Assembly (NCBI GenBank): GCA_012839395.1
Contig: DUNJ01000069.1
Location: 1-5,211, forward strand
Reading direction: 5' to 3'
Source: Tepidimicrobium sp.
GTDB taxonomy: Bacteria > Bacillota > Clostridia > Tissierellales > Tepidimicrobiaceae
DNA: 5,211 nt
The position numbers and the translations under genes are program-made. Under the pieces are notes generated by a model. It ran no database searches and had not been told where the DNA came from. It was given only the letters and a program-made list of their open reading frames with translations. Of this stretch, positions 5,146 through 5,211 are shown in pieces. Position 1 is the stretch's first letter. Every line of letters starts with the position of its first letter.

Positions 5146-5211
5146 TTATCTTGGTTCTACAATTAACTTAATAGCTGTCCTTTCTTCACCATCAATTTCG
5201 ATGTCGGTAAA
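5146..5211 (-). CDS. spoVS: Second spoVS copy, only the C-terminal 21 codons in the window
   Basis: The minus strand reads FTDIEIDGEERTAIKLIV followed by EPR and TAA, identical in protein to the last 21 residues of the downstream spoVS. Twelve of these 21 codons differ from that copy, all synonymously. The gene continues beyond the right edge. Its stop lies 19 bases before the start of the complete copy, and that gap holds the latter's ribosome binding site. The identical C-terminus makes a true paralogue more likely than a relic, but its N-terminal part is not visible. Confidence 0.9.
   Translation of the reverse strand, partial: FTDIEIDGEERTAIKLIVEPR

Overview
The window is AT-rich, and every confident gene lies on the minus strand. 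It looks like chromosomal DNA from a low-GC, endospore-forming Firmicute of the class Clostridia. The evidence is SpoVS (a sporulation protein), a LexA with a Gram-positive-type SOS box, purine-rich Shine-Dalgarno sequences, TTG starts and sigma-A-like promoters. No species can be named from the sequence.

Read in the direction of transcription (right to left), the window opens with the last 21 codons of one spoVS gene (5146-5211). A complete second spoVS copy (4866-5126) follows 19 bases later and ends at a strong, probably bidirectional intrinsic terminator (4814-4845). A new transcription unit then starts near 4755. It holds a PHP-family metal-dependent phosphoesterase (3920-4735), a PadR-type winged-helix regulator that begins on the base after the PHP stop codon (3536-3919), and a class I PLP aminotransferase of the AspB/aspartate aminotransferase type (2321-3517). 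The three are packed tightly enough to be one operon.

The next ~590 bases (1735-2320) hold no intact gene. They contain a 13-bp-arm inverted repeat whose inner half-sites resemble the XerD half of Firmicute dif sites. They also contain a stop-riddled stretch that may be a decayed transposase end, and a very good promoter for the following recombinase. A perfect inverted repeat (18-bp arms, 2-base centre) starts right at the predicted transcription start of that recombinase.

The left part holds a complete XerC/XerD-like tyrosine recombinase (763-1734, TTG start). After 141 bases comes lexA (1-621, its last codons outside the window), with its own promoter and a LexA box, so it is probably autoregulated. 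This LexA keeps the Ser/Lys catalytic dyad but has Ser-Gly instead of Ala-Gly at the expected self-cleavage site.

Most of the content is ordinary core chromosome. The points that stand out are the palindrome and the dif-like repeat around the recombinase, the LexA cleavage-site change, and the tandem spoVS pair with identical protein ends but strongly diverged codons. I did not find convincing evidence of a wholly new multi-gene system.
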